From: Duganella aquatilis
Lineage (GTDB): Bacteria > Pseudomonadota > Gammaproteobacteria > Burkholderiales > Burkholderiaceae_D
Length of the DNA stretch: 64,000 nucleotides
Assembly (NCBI RefSeq): GCF_009674565.1
Contig: NZ_WKJL01000001.1
Location: 310,001 to 374,000, forward strand
Direction of reading: 5' to 3'
Shown piece by piece: positions 17,275 through 26,265 of this stretch. Position 1 is the first letter of the stretch, and each line of letters opens with the position of its first letter. Both the position numbers and the translations under genes were made by a program. A model generated the notes under the pieces. The model ran no database searches, had not been told where the DNA came from, and was given only the letters and a program-made list of their open reading frames with translations.

Positions 17275-19574
17275 CAGATCTGATTGAAGAACTCCGCACA
17301 CCGTCTGCGGATCAGGGCACGGGCGCGGTCAGCATCGGCATGGCCGTCTCGCGCGTGGATGGCCGCGACAAAGTCACCGGCCAGGCGCGTTACGCCGCCG
17401 AGTATCCGGCCGACGATCTGCTGTACGGCGTGGTGGTCAGCGGCACGATTCCCAAAGGCCGCATCCAGTCCATCCGCAGCGACGAGGCGCTGGCGGTGCC
17501 TGGCGTGGTGGAAGTCATCACGCACCTGAATCGTCCGCGCATCCGTTCCTTCGATATCTTTTACAAGGACATGACGGCTCCGGGCGGCGCGCCATTCCGT
17601 CCGCTGTACGACGGCCAGATCGTCTACAGCGGCCAGCCGGTGGCGCTGGTGGTGGCCGAGTCCTTCGAAGCGGCGCGCTATGCGGCGCGGCTGGTGCAGG
17701 TGGGTTACGCCTGCGAGCCGCACGCCACCTCGCTGACAGAGAATCGCGGCCGCGCTTACAAGCCCAGTCGCATGAAGGCCGGTTTTACGCCGCCGCCGTC
17801 GCCCAAGGGACATGCGGATGAGATGTGGGACAAGGCCGATATCAAGATCGAGGGCGAATACTACAGCGGCGTGGAACACCATAATCCGATGGAGCTGTTC
17901 GCCAGCACGGTGATCCGCAGCGCGGACGGCCACCTGACCATCTATGACAAGACGCAAAGCTCGCAGAACAGCCGCTGGTACGTGTCGCACGTGTTCGGCC
18001 TGTCCAAGGACAAGGTCACGGTGCGCAATCCGTATGTGGGCGGCGCCTTCGGCTCCGGTCTGCGTCCGCAATATCAGCTGCCGCTGGCGGTGATGGCGGC
18101 CCTGCAGCTGGAACGCTCGGTACGCGTGGTGCTGACAAGGCAGCAGATGTTCACCTTCGGCCACCGGCCCGAAACCTTGCAGCGCGTGCGCCTGGCCGCC
18201 GATCCGGATGGCACGCTGACGTCCATCATTCATGAAGCGGTGGCCGAAACCTCGCGTATCGAAGATTATGTGGAAGTGGTGGTCAACTGGTCCGGCGAGC
18301 TGTATCAATGCGAGCATGTGCGCCTGGGCTACCAGCTGGTCGACCTCGATCACGCCAGCCCGATGGACATGCGCGCACCCGGCGCGGCGCACGGGGTGCA
18401 CGCGCTGGAAGTGGCAATGGACGAATTGTCGTATGCGCTGAAGATGGACCCGCTGGCGCTGCGCCTGAAGAATTACGCGGAAATCGACCCGTCGCGCGGC
18501 CTGCCGTATTCCACCAAGGAGCTGCGCGCCTGCTACGAGCAAGGCGCGGCGCGCTTCGGCTGGGACAGGCGGCCGCTGGAGCCAGGCACGATGCGCGAGG
18601 GCCGGGAACTGATCGGCTGGGGCATGGCGACCGGCATGTGGGACGCCATGCAGATGTTCGCCCGCGCCAGCGCCGTGCTGCGTGCGGACGGCACGCTGGT
18701 GGTCAGCAGCGCGGCCACCGACATCGGCACCGGCACCTACACGGCGATGAGCATCATCGCGGCCGACGCGCTGGGACTGCCGCTGGAAAATGTGCGATTC
18801 CAGCTTGGCGATTCGACCTTGCCGGTGGCGCCGATCGAGGGCGGCTCCTCGCACGTGGCGACGGTGGGGTCGGCGGTGCAGGGCGTGTGCGAAAAGCTGC
18901 AGAAGAAGCTGTTCAAGCTGGCGCAAAAGCTGCCGGATTCTCCGCTGGCAAAGACGCGCTTTGCCGACGTCGAGTTTTGCGGCGGCTCGCTGCGGGTATC
19001 GTCGCAGCCTGGCGTTGCAGTCTCCCTGGTCGAGATCATGCACGGCAGCGGCAACCAGCGGCTGGAAGCGAAGTACCTGATGCTGCCGAATATGCTCAAG
19101 CAGATGAAGTACCAGCGCTCAACGCATTCGGCGGTGTTCTGCGAGGTGCGCGTGGACCCGGAATTCGGCGCCGTGCGCGTGACCCGCGTGGTCAGCGCCA
19201 TCGCGGCAGGCCGCATCATCAACGCCAAGACGGCGCGTAGCCAGATCATCGGCGGCGTGGTGTGGGGCATCAGCCAGGCGCTGCACGAGGAGACACATTG
19301 CGATCACCGGCTCGGGCGCTTCATGAATCACAACCTGGGCGAATACCACGTCTCTGTCAATGCCGACATCCATGACATTGACGTGCTGTTCGTGCAGGAG
19401 GATGACCGCATCGTCAGCCGTATCGGTGCAAAAGGCGTGGGAGAGATTGGCCTGGTCGGGGTATCGGCGGCGATCTGCAACGCGATTTACCACGCCACCG
19501 GGCGCAGGGTGCGCAGCACGCCGATCACGCCGGACAAGGTGATGGCTATTTCTGCGCCAGCTGCTGTTCCATGA
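17271..19574 (+). CDS. Aldehyde/xanthine oxidoreductase, molybdopterin-binding subunit
   Basis: The protein has 767 residues; PaoC is about 732. The start is GTG at 17271, overlapping the previous stop, with GGAG six bases upstream. Domain order is the aldehyde oxidase a/b hammerhead (about 20-140), then the two molybdenum-cofactor-binding domains. Visible pocket motifs include GGAFGSGLRPQYQ, MRAPGAAHG and the catalytic glutamate at about 725 in KGVGEIG. These enzymes hydroxylate aldehydes or N-heterocycles, and the substrate cannot be assigned. No XdhC/PaoD-type cofactor-insertion gene is in the operon, so it must be supplied elsewhere. The last 29 bases overlap the convergent LysR gene. Confidence 0.9.
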
Positions 19575-20442
19575 ACTCGACGCAGACGCGCACCTTGGCG
19601 GAACCGGCGAGCCGTTGCGGATAGACCGCCCAGACATTGGCGCTCTGCGTGTACTGCGGCAGCACCTGCACCAGCTCTCCGCTGTCCAGGTGAGGCTGCG
19701 CGTCCCAGCGCGAGCGCAGCACGATGCCGGCGCCGGCCACCGCCCATTGCAGCGCGATTTCGCCGTGGTTGGAGGACAGCGACCCGGTCACCTTCACGTT
19801 TTCCTCGGCGCCGCCGCTGCGCAGCGGCCATACGCCGAAGGGCAGGTCGCGTTCCTTGATCGCCAGGCAGTTGTGGCCTGACAGCTCCTGCAGGCTGCGC
19901 GGCGTGCCATGCCGCTCCAGATACGCCGGCGAGGCGCACAGGATGCGGTGATTCGCCATCAGCTTGCGGGCGATCAGGTGCGGCGCGATCTCGTCGCCGA
20001 CGCGGATGTCGAGGTCGAAGCCCTCGGCGACAATATCGACCAGGCGGTCGAATACTTCGAAACGCACCTGCAGCGATGGATGCTCGGCGACCAGCCGCGC
20101 CACCACCGGCGCCACCAGGTTGCGGCCGAAGCCGAAGCTGCTGCAGATGCGCAGCAGGCCGCGCGGCACGTCGCGCCGTTCGGCCACTTCGTGCAGCATG
20201 CTGTCGAGGTTTTCAAGAATGGTCATCGCGTGCGCGTAGACACGTTCGCCGTCCTCGCTGACCACCACGCGGCGCGTGGTGCGGTGGAACAGGCGCACGC
20301 CCAGCATCTGCTCCAGGATGGCGATGCGCTTGCTGACGTAGGCTGGCGACATGCCCAGTTCCTCGGCCGCCGCCGCAAAGCTGGCCTTGCGCGCCGCCGT
20401 CGCGAAGACGCGCAGGTCTTCGTTGTCGATACGATTATCCAC
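19546..20442 (-). CDS. LysR-family regulator, DmlR-like
   Basis: The protein has 298 residues. The N-terminal winged helix-turn-helix (residues about 7-65; FAAAAEELGMSPAYVSKRIAILE) is followed by a periplasmic-binding-protein-like effector domain with GRNLVAP and LFHRTTRR landmarks. It is divergent from a tartrate/D-malate dehydrogenase gene, the same layout as E. coli dmlR-dmlA. It probably activates that gene in response to the substrate acid. A TTTATA-N5-TATAAA palindrome and a consensus TATAAT for its own transcription lie in the 87-base gap, fitting autorepression. Confidence 0.88.
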   Translation of the reverse strand: MDNRIDNEDLRVFATAARKASFAAAAEELGMSPAYVSKRIAILEQMLGVRLFHRTTRRVVVSEDGERVYAHAMTILENLDSMLHEVAERRDVPRGLLRICSSFGFGRNLVAPVVARLVAEHPSLQVRFEVFDRLVDIVAEGFDLDIRVGDEIAPHLIARKLMANHRILCASPAYLERHGTPRSLQELSGHNCLAIKERDLPFGVWPLRSGGAEENVKVTGSLSSNHGEIALQWAVAGAGIVLRSRWDAQPHLDSGELVQVLPQYTQSANVWAVYPQRLAGSAKVRVCVEFMEQQLAQK

Positions 20443-20465
20443 GATTCGTGTTCCATTGCTTTACA

Positions 20466-20482
20466 TTTATAGCAATTATAAA
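20466..20482. promoter_or_regulatory. Palindromic LysR-type operator in the dmlR-dmlA divergent promoter
   Basis: TTTATA-gcaat-TATAAA is a perfect 6-bp-arm inverted repeat and contains the T-N11-A pattern of LysR boxes. It lies 25 bases upstream of the regulator's start codon and 48 bases upstream of the dehydrogenase start. A consensus -10 (TATAAT, minus strand, 20475-20480) for the regulator gene falls inside it. A bound regulator would therefore block its own promoter while activating the other side. Confidence 0.55.
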
Positions 20483-20529
20483 CGAGTGAAATCGGTTTAT
20501 GCTGTGGCTTTCCAAGAAGGAGAGCGGAC

Positions 20530-21591
20530 ATGAAAGTACATAAAATCGCAGTGCTGGCAGGCGACGGCATCGGCAAGGAAGTCATGCCGGAAGGGATACG
20601 CGCAGTGGAGGCGGCGGCCAAGCGCTTCAACATCGGCATCGAGTGGACCAGCTTCGAGTGGCCTAGCTGCGAGTACTATCTGGAGCACGGCAAGATGATG
20701 CCGGACGACTGGAAGGAGCAGCTGAATGGTTACGATGCACTGTTCTTCGGCGCCGTCGGCTGGCCGGACACGGTGCCGGACCACGTGTCGCTGTGGGGAT
20801 CGCTGCTGAAGTTCCGCCGCCAGTTCGATCAGTACATCAATCTGCGTCCGGTGCGCCTGCTGCCCGGCGTGCCTTGCCCGCTGGCGAACAAGAAGCCGGG
20901 CGATATCGATATGTACATCGTCCGCGAGAACACGGAAGGCGAATACTCCAGCGTCGGCGGCCGCATGTTCGAAGGCACCGATCGCGAGTTCGTGCTGCAG
21001 GAAGCCATCTTCACCCGCACCGGCGTGGACCGCGTGCTGAAGTTCGCGTTCGAACTGGCGCAGAAGCGGCCGAAAAAGCATCTGACCTCGGCCACCAAGT
21101 CCAACGGCATTTCGATCAGCATGCCGTACTGGGATGAGCGCGTGGATGCCATGGGCCTCGACTACCCGGAGATCCGGCACGACAAGTACCACATCGATAT
21201 CCTGGCGGCGCGCTTCGTGCTGTCGCCGGAGCGCTTCGATGTGGTGGTGGCGTCCAACCTGTTTGGCGACATCCTGTCCGACCTGGGGCCGGCCTGCGCG
21301 GGCACCATCGGCATTGCGCCGTCGGCCAACCTGAATCCGGAGCGGACCTTCCCGTCGCTGTTCGAACCGGTGCACGGCTCGGCGCCGGACATCTACGGCC
21401 AGAACATCGCCAATCCGATCGCCATGATCTGGTGCGGCGCGATGATGCTGGACTTCCTCGGCTACACCGATGCGCACGACGCCATGGTGTCCGCCGTGGA
21501 GCGCTGCCTGGTCGAGGGCCCGCGCACGCAGGACATGGGCGGCACGGCCAGCACCACCGAGGTGGGCATGGCCATCGCGGCGATCATTTAG
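20530..21591 (+). CDS. dmlA: Tartrate / D-malate dehydrogenase (decarboxylating)
   Basis: The protein has 353 residues of the isocitrate/isopropylmalate dehydrogenase family. The start MKVHKIAVLAGDGIGKEV is typical, with AAGAAGGAGAG upstream. Visible active-site features are the arginine-containing NLRPVRLLPGV, the YIVRENTEGEYS motif, catalytic lysine and tyrosine regions, and the metal-binding NLFGDILSDLGP. It oxidatively decarboxylates D-malate or converts tartrate/meso-tartrate with NAD+ and Mn2+, feeding pyruvate or glycerate metabolism. The divergent LysR gene is its likely regulator. The E. coli symbol is used by similarity; ttuC would be an equal alternative. The stop overlaps the convergent antiporter gene by eight bases. 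Confidence 0.87.
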   Translation: MKVHKIAVLAGDGIGKEVMPEGIRAVEAAAKRFNIGIEWTSFEWPSCEYYLEHGKMMPDDWKEQLNGYDALFFGAVGWPDTVPDHVSLWGSLLKFRRQFDQYINLRPVRLLPGVPCPLANKKPGDIDMYIVRENTEGEYSSVGGRMFEGTDREFVLQEAIFTRTGVDRVLKFAFELAQKRPKKHLTSATKSNGISISMPYWDERVDAMGLDYPEIRHDKYHIDILAARFVLSPERFDVVVASNLFGDILSDLGPACAGTIGIAPSANLNPERTFPSLFEPVHGSAPDIYGQNIANPIAMIWCGAMMLDFLGYTDAHDAMVSAVERCLVEGPRTQDMGGTASTTEVGMAIAAII

Positions 21592-22879
21592 TATCGATCA
21601 ACGGCTTCACGCTGAAGCCGTGTACCAATATCGACAGCATGATGACGCCCAGCGCAATGCCGGTCAGCTGCCCGGCGATGTTGGGCGGCAGGCCGGCTTC
21701 AATCGCGTACACCAGGTAGAAGATGGAGCCGATGCCGCGCACGCCGAACCAGCCTATCATCGCCCGCATGCGCTTGCCGACGCCGCTGCCCATCAGACCC
21801 ACGTAGACCGACAGCGGCCGCGCCACCACGAACAGGAAGGCGGCGACGCCGATGGTTTCGTAGGGCAGGTCGCGCAGCGAAATCATGCCGCCCAGGAGCA
21901 GCACCAGCGTCAGCTCGGACAGGCGTTCCAGGTGCTCCTTGAACACCAGCGATTCGTTGCTGACGACCAGCGGCACGCCTTCGGTTTCGTCGGATTTTGC
22001 CGCCTCGGATTTCGCCATGTCCGGTTCGCGCAAGCCTTGCGGATCTTTCGGCGCGCCGGCCAGTTTCAATTCCGTCTGGCGCAGCGCCACCGCGGCGAAG
22101 AATACGGCCAGGAAGCCGGAGGCTTTCAGCAGGCTGGCCACGGCAAACACCACGGCGATCAGGCCCAGGGCCACCAGATCGTCCATGATGTCTTGGCGCG
22201 GCGTCATGACGCGCAGGCGCCAGCTCAGGCGCGCCAGCCCGGCGCCAGCCGCCACGCCGACCAGCAGCGCACCCGCCGTGGCCCAGAGCACATCGACCAG
22301 CAGCCAGTGGATCAGGTGTTCGTTGACATTGCCCGCTTCGCTCATATGCAGCATGGAGAGACCCAGCAGCACAAAGGGGAAGGCGCTGCCGTCGTTCATG
22401 CCGGCCTCGCAGGTCAGGTTGAAGCGCAGCTGGTCCTTGTCGCCGGCATGGCGCACCTGGACATCGGTGGCCAGCACCGGATCGGTGGGGGCGAGTATGC
22501 CGCCCAGCAGCACGGCGGCGCCGGCCGGCAGGTGCAGCACGTAGTAGGCGAACAGCGCCACCAGTCCCACCGTCAGCGCCATCGACAGCCAGGCCAGGCG
22601 CAATGGCGCGCTCCAGCGTTCGAGTGTGAACGGCACCGGCATCTTGACGCCGGCCGAGAACAGGGAGATCAGCAGCGCCACCTGGGCCAGCATCTCCAGC
22701 GGTCCGGACTCCTTGGTCGGGTCGAAGCTGAACAGGTTGAGGCAACTTGGCCCCAGCAGCATGCCCACCACCAGGTAGACGATGGCGGAGGTGAACGGCG
22801 AGCGCGAAATGGTCGCCGCCGCCAGGCCGCGCGCCAGCATCAACGCGCCGATCAGCAGGAACCATTGGTTGGTATTCAT
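21584..22879 (-). CDS. Cation:proton antiporter, CPA1 type
   Basis: The protein has 431 residues and about twelve membrane spans. The CPA1 motif APTDPVLATDVQV (near residue 130) and the ion-site ND motif AGMNDGSAFPF (near residue 160) carry the transport aspartates. A hydrophilic loop of about 40 residues rich in K and E (about 280-320) interrupts the spans. FGVRGIGSIFYL near the C-terminus is also typical of NhaP-like proteins. It exchanges Na+ or K+ for H+ at the inner membrane. GAGGAGACAG lies directly upstream of the ATG. It appears monocistronic or co-transcribed after the flavin reductase gene. Confidence 0.88.
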   Translation of the reverse strand: MNTNQWFLLIGALMLARGLAAATISRSPFTSAIVYLVVGMLLGPSCLNLFSFDPTKESGPLEMLAQVALLISLFSAGVKMPVPFTLERWSAPLRLAWLSMALTVGLVALFAYYVLHLPAGAAVLLGGILAPTDPVLATDVQVRHAGDKDQLRFNLTCEAGMNDGSAFPFVLLGLSMLHMSEAGNVNEHLIHWLLVDVLWATAGALLVGVAAGAGLARLSWRLRVMTPRQDIMDDLVALGLIAVVFAVASLLKASGFLAVFFAAVALRQTELKLAGAPKDPQGLREPDMAKSEAAKSDETEGVPLVVSNESLVFKEHLERLSELTLVLLLGGMISLRDLPYETIGVAAFLFVVARPLSVYVGLMGSGVGKRMRAMIGWFGVRGIGSIFYLVYAIEAGLPPNIAGQLTGIALGVIMLSILVHGFSVKPLIDTK

Positions 22880-22906
22880 GCTGTCTCCTCGGCCGCCGGG
22901 CGGACT

Positions 22907-23467
22907 TTAGCGGCGCTGGTTGGGATAGCGCTCAAGCGTGGCGATTTCGCGGCCGGAGACCATGAATTCGCCATCGCCCCGGTAGTGCAGCGTTTTCGGC
23001 AGCCTGGGCGTGGTGGCGACGTGCGCGCGCACCACTTCCCAGACGAACAGCGGATGATTGGGATTGGGCCTGGCGTTGGCCAGCCGGCATTCGAAGCTGG
23101 CGTAGCATTCGGCGATCAGCGGAGCGGCGACTTCCTCGCCCGGCACGGCGGTCAGGCCGAACAGCGGGAATTTGTCGGTATTGGCGCCGCTGCAGTTGCC
23201 GATGCCGATCACCTGTTCCAGCAGGTCGGCGGTGGGCAGGTTGATCACGCATTCGCCGCTGTTGACCACCATGTCGTAGCTATGGTTGCTCTCGTCGATG
23301 TAGCAGCCGAACAGCGCCGGCGTAAAGCCGATCATCATGTGCCAGCCCATGGTCATGACGTTGGTCTTGCCCTGCCATGCGGAACTGACCAGCACCACCG
23401 GGCCTGGCTCCAGCAGGCGGCGGATATTGGCCACGTCGTAAGGCTGCTTGCGGTATTTTTTCATCAT
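22907..23467 (-). CDS. Flavin reductase-like FMN-binding protein
   Basis: The protein has 186 residues of the split-barrel flavin reductase family. NVMTMGWHMMIGFTP and the C-terminal-side GECVINLPTADL are typical FMN-contact segments. Relatives reduce FMN with NAD(P)H for a partner monooxygenase, or are stand-alone flavoproteins. No monooxygenase gene is adjacent. Two ATGs (23467 and 23464) are possible starts, and no clear ribosome-binding site is visible. It precedes the antiporter gene by 27 bases on the same strand. Confidence 0.82.
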   Translation of the reverse strand: MMKKYRKQPYDVANIRRLLEPGPVVLVSSAWQGKTNVMTMGWHMMIGFTPALFGCYIDESNHSYDMVVNSGECVINLPTADLLEQVIGIGNCSGANTDKFPLFGLTAVPGEEVAAPLIAECYASFECRLANARPNPNHPLFVWEVVRAHVATTPRLPKTLHYRGDGEFMVSGREIATLERYPNQRR

Positions 23468-23543
23468 GCGGTTCAGAATAAGAGGATTTCTTCAAGAAGT
23501 CTGTGGGGTAGGGCACGGTGGAGCGGTTATACTCTTCGGCACC

Positions 23544-23978
23544 ATGAAAAAAATCCTGTTCCTCCTCTACGGTGCGCTGCCAGTATTAGCCTCGGCAGCG
23601 TCTTGCCTGCCCGTCGAATCGCTGATTGTGCGCGACGCGCAGTACGAAGAAGCGCTGCGCGTCGGCGACCTGCCTTTCCTGCGGACGCTGCTGGCGGACG
23701 ACTATGTGTGGGTGCATACCCTCGGCTCCGAAATCGAAACGCGCGCCAGCCTGTTGGCGCGGCTGGAAAAGCCGGTGATCTACAAGTCCCGCACCACCAG
23801 CGACGTGCATGCGCACGTGCGGGGCGACACCGTCGTGCTGCGCGGCGTGAGCACCACTGAGCAGTGGAATGCGGACGGCAAGACTTCGCGCAGCAACCGT
23901 TACCAGTTTATGCGCACCTATGTGAACGTCGCCGGCGACTGCAAGCTGCTGTCAGTACAAACCATGAATCTGAAGTGA
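23544..23978 (+). CDS. Secreted NTF2-like (SnoaL/DUF4440-type) protein
   Basis: The protein has 144 residues. The start MKKILFLLYGALPVLASAAS is a clear cleavable signal peptide, so the mature protein is periplasmic. The rest has NTF2-like cone-fold features: an amphipathic helix (DAQYEEALRVGDLPFLRTLL), DDYVWVHTLG, and strands ending YQFMRTYVNVAG. Members include small isomerases and ligand-binding proteins, and the function here cannot be specified. Its TGA shares one base with the start of the pentapeptide gene, so the two are coupled. Confidence 0.8.
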   Translation: MKKILFLLYGALPVLASAASCLPVESLIVRDAQYEEALRVGDLPFLRTLLADDYVWVHTLGSEIETRASLLARLEKPVIYKSRTTSDVHAHVRGDTVVLRGVSTTEQWNADGKTSRSNRYQFMRTYVNVAGDCKLLSVQTMNLK

Positions 23979-24664
23979 TGGAACAATCGCATACGAACGC
24001 CGTCTCCGGCGTGGCGCTGTCGCGCGCCGAACTGGAAGAGCATCTGGCGCAGGGCGTGCGCCGCTTTGAGGGCTGCGCCTTCGACGACGAGGATCTGTCG
24101 CGCCTCGACCTGCAAGGCTGCACCTTCGAGCGCTGCACCTTTGCCGGCGCCACGCTGTTCGCCTGCAAGCTGGCGCGCTCGCACTGGCTGCGCTGCCGTG
24201 CCGGCGGCATCGACCTGGAATCAGTCGACGCGGTCGATGCCCGCTTCGACGGCTGCGACCTGAATAACGCCAAGTGGCGCCGCGCCAAGCTGGCCTCCGC
24301 CGCCTTCCACGGCTGCAAGCTGACCGGCGCGTCGTTCGAAGAGGTGGCGCACCTTGGCATCCATTTCGAGGAATGCCTGCTGGTGGGCGCCGACATGCGC
24401 GGCTTCTCGTTCCGCAAGGCGACCCTGAAGGAACTGGATTTTTCGGACGCCTACCTGTCCGGCTGCGACTTCCGCGATGCGGTGTTCGAAGGCGGCAGCC
24501 TGCGCAACGCGGTGCTCAAGCTGGCCAAGTTGCAGGGGGCGGATCTGCGCGGGGCCAACATCGAAGGCATCAAGCTGACCGAGGGCGGCTTGTTCAAGGG
24601 CGCGATCATCTCCCATGCGCAGGCAGCCAGCTTCCTGCGGGAGCTGGATCTGGTGGTTATTTAG
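23978..24664 (+). CDS. Pentapeptide-repeat protein
   Basis: The protein has 228 residues. From about residue 30 to 210 it follows the A(D/N)LXX-type five-residue periodicity (for example CTFERCTFAGATLF, LQGADLRGANIEG), forming a right-handed quadrilateral beta-helix. Qnr and McbG share this fold and protect DNA gyrase by mimicking DNA. Most family members have no known function, and nothing here proves gyrase binding. It is coupled to the secreted NTF2-like gene but has no signal peptide, so it stays in the cytoplasm. The last eight bases overlap the convergent thioesterase gene. Confidence 0.87.
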   Translation: MEQSHTNAVSGVALSRAELEEHLAQGVRRFEGCAFDDEDLSRLDLQGCTFERCTFAGATLFACKLARSHWLRCRAGGIDLESVDAVDARFDGCDLNNAKWRRAKLASAAFHGCKLTGASFEEVAHLGIHFEECLLVGADMRGFSFRKATLKELDFSDAYLSGCDFRDAVFEGGSLRNAVLKLAKLQGADLRGANIEGIKLTEGGLFKGAIISHAQAASFLRELDLVVI

Positions 24665-25199
24665 TTTCTTCCTCGCGCAGCTGCTGGCTCATGCCATCGC
24701 AGCTGCCCGACCATGCGGACAGCCACTCGGGCAGCGCCGGCGACTGTTCCGGCACGCCGAGGTCGCGCACGATGTCGGCGGGCCCCACCGTGCCTTTGGA
24801 CGAGCGGAATACGCCGCGCATCACCACCACGCCGGCCACGCGGCCATCCTTGACGAAGCGGTGTTCGAGGAAGCTCCATTTTTCGTCCCAGCCCAGCATG
24901 CGGGTGTGCAGTTCGAACGTTTCGAACACCTTCAGCTCGCGGCGGAACTTGCCCCAGGCGTCGCCGACGATGGGCACGGCCTTGTGGCGCAGCGCAGTGC
25001 GGAAGGCGCCGGTCTTCAGCACGTAATCCATGCGGCCGATGTCGGCCAGCGTGAAATAGCGGCCGTTGGTGACGTGGCGGTTCAGATCCAGGTCCAGCGG
25101 CCACACGCGCATGCGCACCACGGTGGTGGAAAATGGATCGGCGCCTTGGCGCCACGGACGCTTCAGCAGCATCCAGAACAGTCGAAACCAGAGATTCAT
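24657..25199 (-). CDS. Hotdog-fold thioesterase family protein
   Basis: The protein has 180 residues. The signature DLDLNRHVTNGRYFTLAD (near residues 36-52) matches the D-x-N-x-H-x-N active-site pattern of 4HBT/acyl-ACP-thioesterase-like proteins. An N-terminal hydrophobic, basic stretch (LWFRLFWMLLKRPW) may attach it to the membrane. It probably hydrolyses acyl-CoA or acyl-ACP; chain length is unknown. It is monocistronic, with a 102-base gap to the divergent GlxA-type regulator. Confidence 0.8.
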   Translation of the reverse strand: MNLWFRLFWMLLKRPWRQGADPFSTTVVRMRVWPLDLDLNRHVTNGRYFTLADIGRMDYVLKTGAFRTALRHKAVPIVGDAWGKFRRELKVFETFELHTRMLGWDEKWSFLEHRFVKDGRVAGVVVMRGVFRSSKGTVGPADIVRDLGVPEQSPALPEWLSAWSGSCDGMSQQLREEETK

Positions 25200-25301
25200 G
25201 GTGTACAGATGAGTAGATCGAGTAGAGGACAGCCACCACTATAGGGGATGAGGTTCTGGTAAGGTAGGTGCAGAAATGACTTTTTTCATGCGAAATCCGC
25301 C

Positions 25302-26261
25302 ATGCACATCACCTTGCTGTTTGCCGACCAGTGTTCGGCCGCCAGCGCCACCACGGCGCTGGAACTGCTCACCGCAGCCAACCTGTTTGCCGCGGAGCCA
25401 GTGTTCGACGTCGTCACGGCCTCGCTGGACGGCAGGCCGGTCGCCACGCTGCGCGGCCAGACCTTGCAGGCCGAAGCCGCGCTGGACGACATCGGCCACA
25501 CCGACGTGGTGCTGATCCCCGGCTTTCTGTTCACGCTGCGGGAAGCTTTGCCCGGCTTCGCGCGCTATGCGGACTGGCTGCGCAAACAGCACGCGCAAGG
25601 CGCGGTGCTGGCGACGATGTGCACCGCCACCTTCATGCTGGCCGAGACCGGACTGCTGTCCGGCGCGCGCGCCACCACGCACTGGGCTTTCGCGGACCTG
25701 TTCCGCAGGCGCTATCCCGACGTGCGCATGGATGAACGCGAAACGCTGTGCGAGGACAACCGCTTCATCACCAGCGGCGGCGCCAGCGCGGCCATGGATC
25801 TGCTGCTGCACCTGATCCGCCGATACGGCTCGCTGGACCTGGCGCAGAAGTGCAGCCGCTATCTGCTGATCGATAACGCGCGCAGCGAGCAGTCGGTGTA
25901 TGTGTTGTGGTCGATGCCGAAGAGTCATGGCGATGCCGACATCCTGCGGGTGCAGAACTGGCTGGAGGAGCATTACGATCAGCCGCTGGCGATCGACGAA
26001 CTGGCGCCGCGTTTCGGTTTCGGCGTGCGCAATTTCATGCGGCGATTTAAGGAAGCCACCGGCTACACGCCGCTGGCCTACCTGCAGACGCTGCGCCTGG
26101 AGAAGGCCAAGCATCTGCTGGAGTCCACCCGCATGAGCCTCGACAGCATCACCTTCAAGGTGGGCTATGAGGACAGCAATTCATTCCGCCGGCTGTTCCA
26201 GCAGCGGGTGGGACTGCTGCCCGCGTCGTACCGGAAGAAATTCCAGCCGCGGGCAGCGTAG
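25302..26261 (+). CDS. GlxA-type AraC regulator with DJ-1/PfpI domain
   Basis: The protein has 319 residues. The first about 190 form a DJ-1/PfpI amidotransferase-like domain, including the nucleophile-elbow cysteine C107 in MCTATF. The C-terminal about 100 residues hold two AraC helix-turn-helix motifs (IDELAPRFGFGVRNFMRRF and LDSITFKVGYEDSNSFRRLF). These regulators typically respond to small nitrogenous or carnitine-like compounds. No obvious target operon is adjacent; the convergent amino acid permease gene ends five bases away. The leader (25200-25301) has no strong ribosome-binding site. Confidence 0.88.
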   Translation: MHITLLFADQCSAASATTALELLTAANLFAAEPVFDVVTASLDGRPVATLRGQTLQAEAALDDIGHTDVVLIPGFLFTLREALPGFARYADWLRKQHAQGAVLATMCTATFMLAETGLLSGARATTHWAFADLFRRRYPDVRMDERETLCEDNRFITSGGASAAMDLLLHLIRRYGSLDLAQKCSRYLLIDNARSEQSVYVLWSMPKSHGDADILRVQNWLEEHYDQPLAIDELAPRFGFGVRNFMRRFKEATGYTPLAYLQTLRLEKAKHLLESTRMSLDSITFKVGYEDSNSFRRLFQQRVGLLPASYRKKFQPRAA

Positions 26262-26265
26262 GGTC

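Noticed and set aside
21470..23860. Plus-strand frame of about 800 codons across dmlA, the antiporter and flavin reductase genes
   Set aside because: It overlaps three genes with clear families on both strands and shows the same shadow composition.
23978..24664. Quinolone resistance from the pentapeptide-repeat protein
   Set aside because: The fold alone is shared by many proteins that do not bind gyrase; no Qnr-specific loops can be identified by eye.
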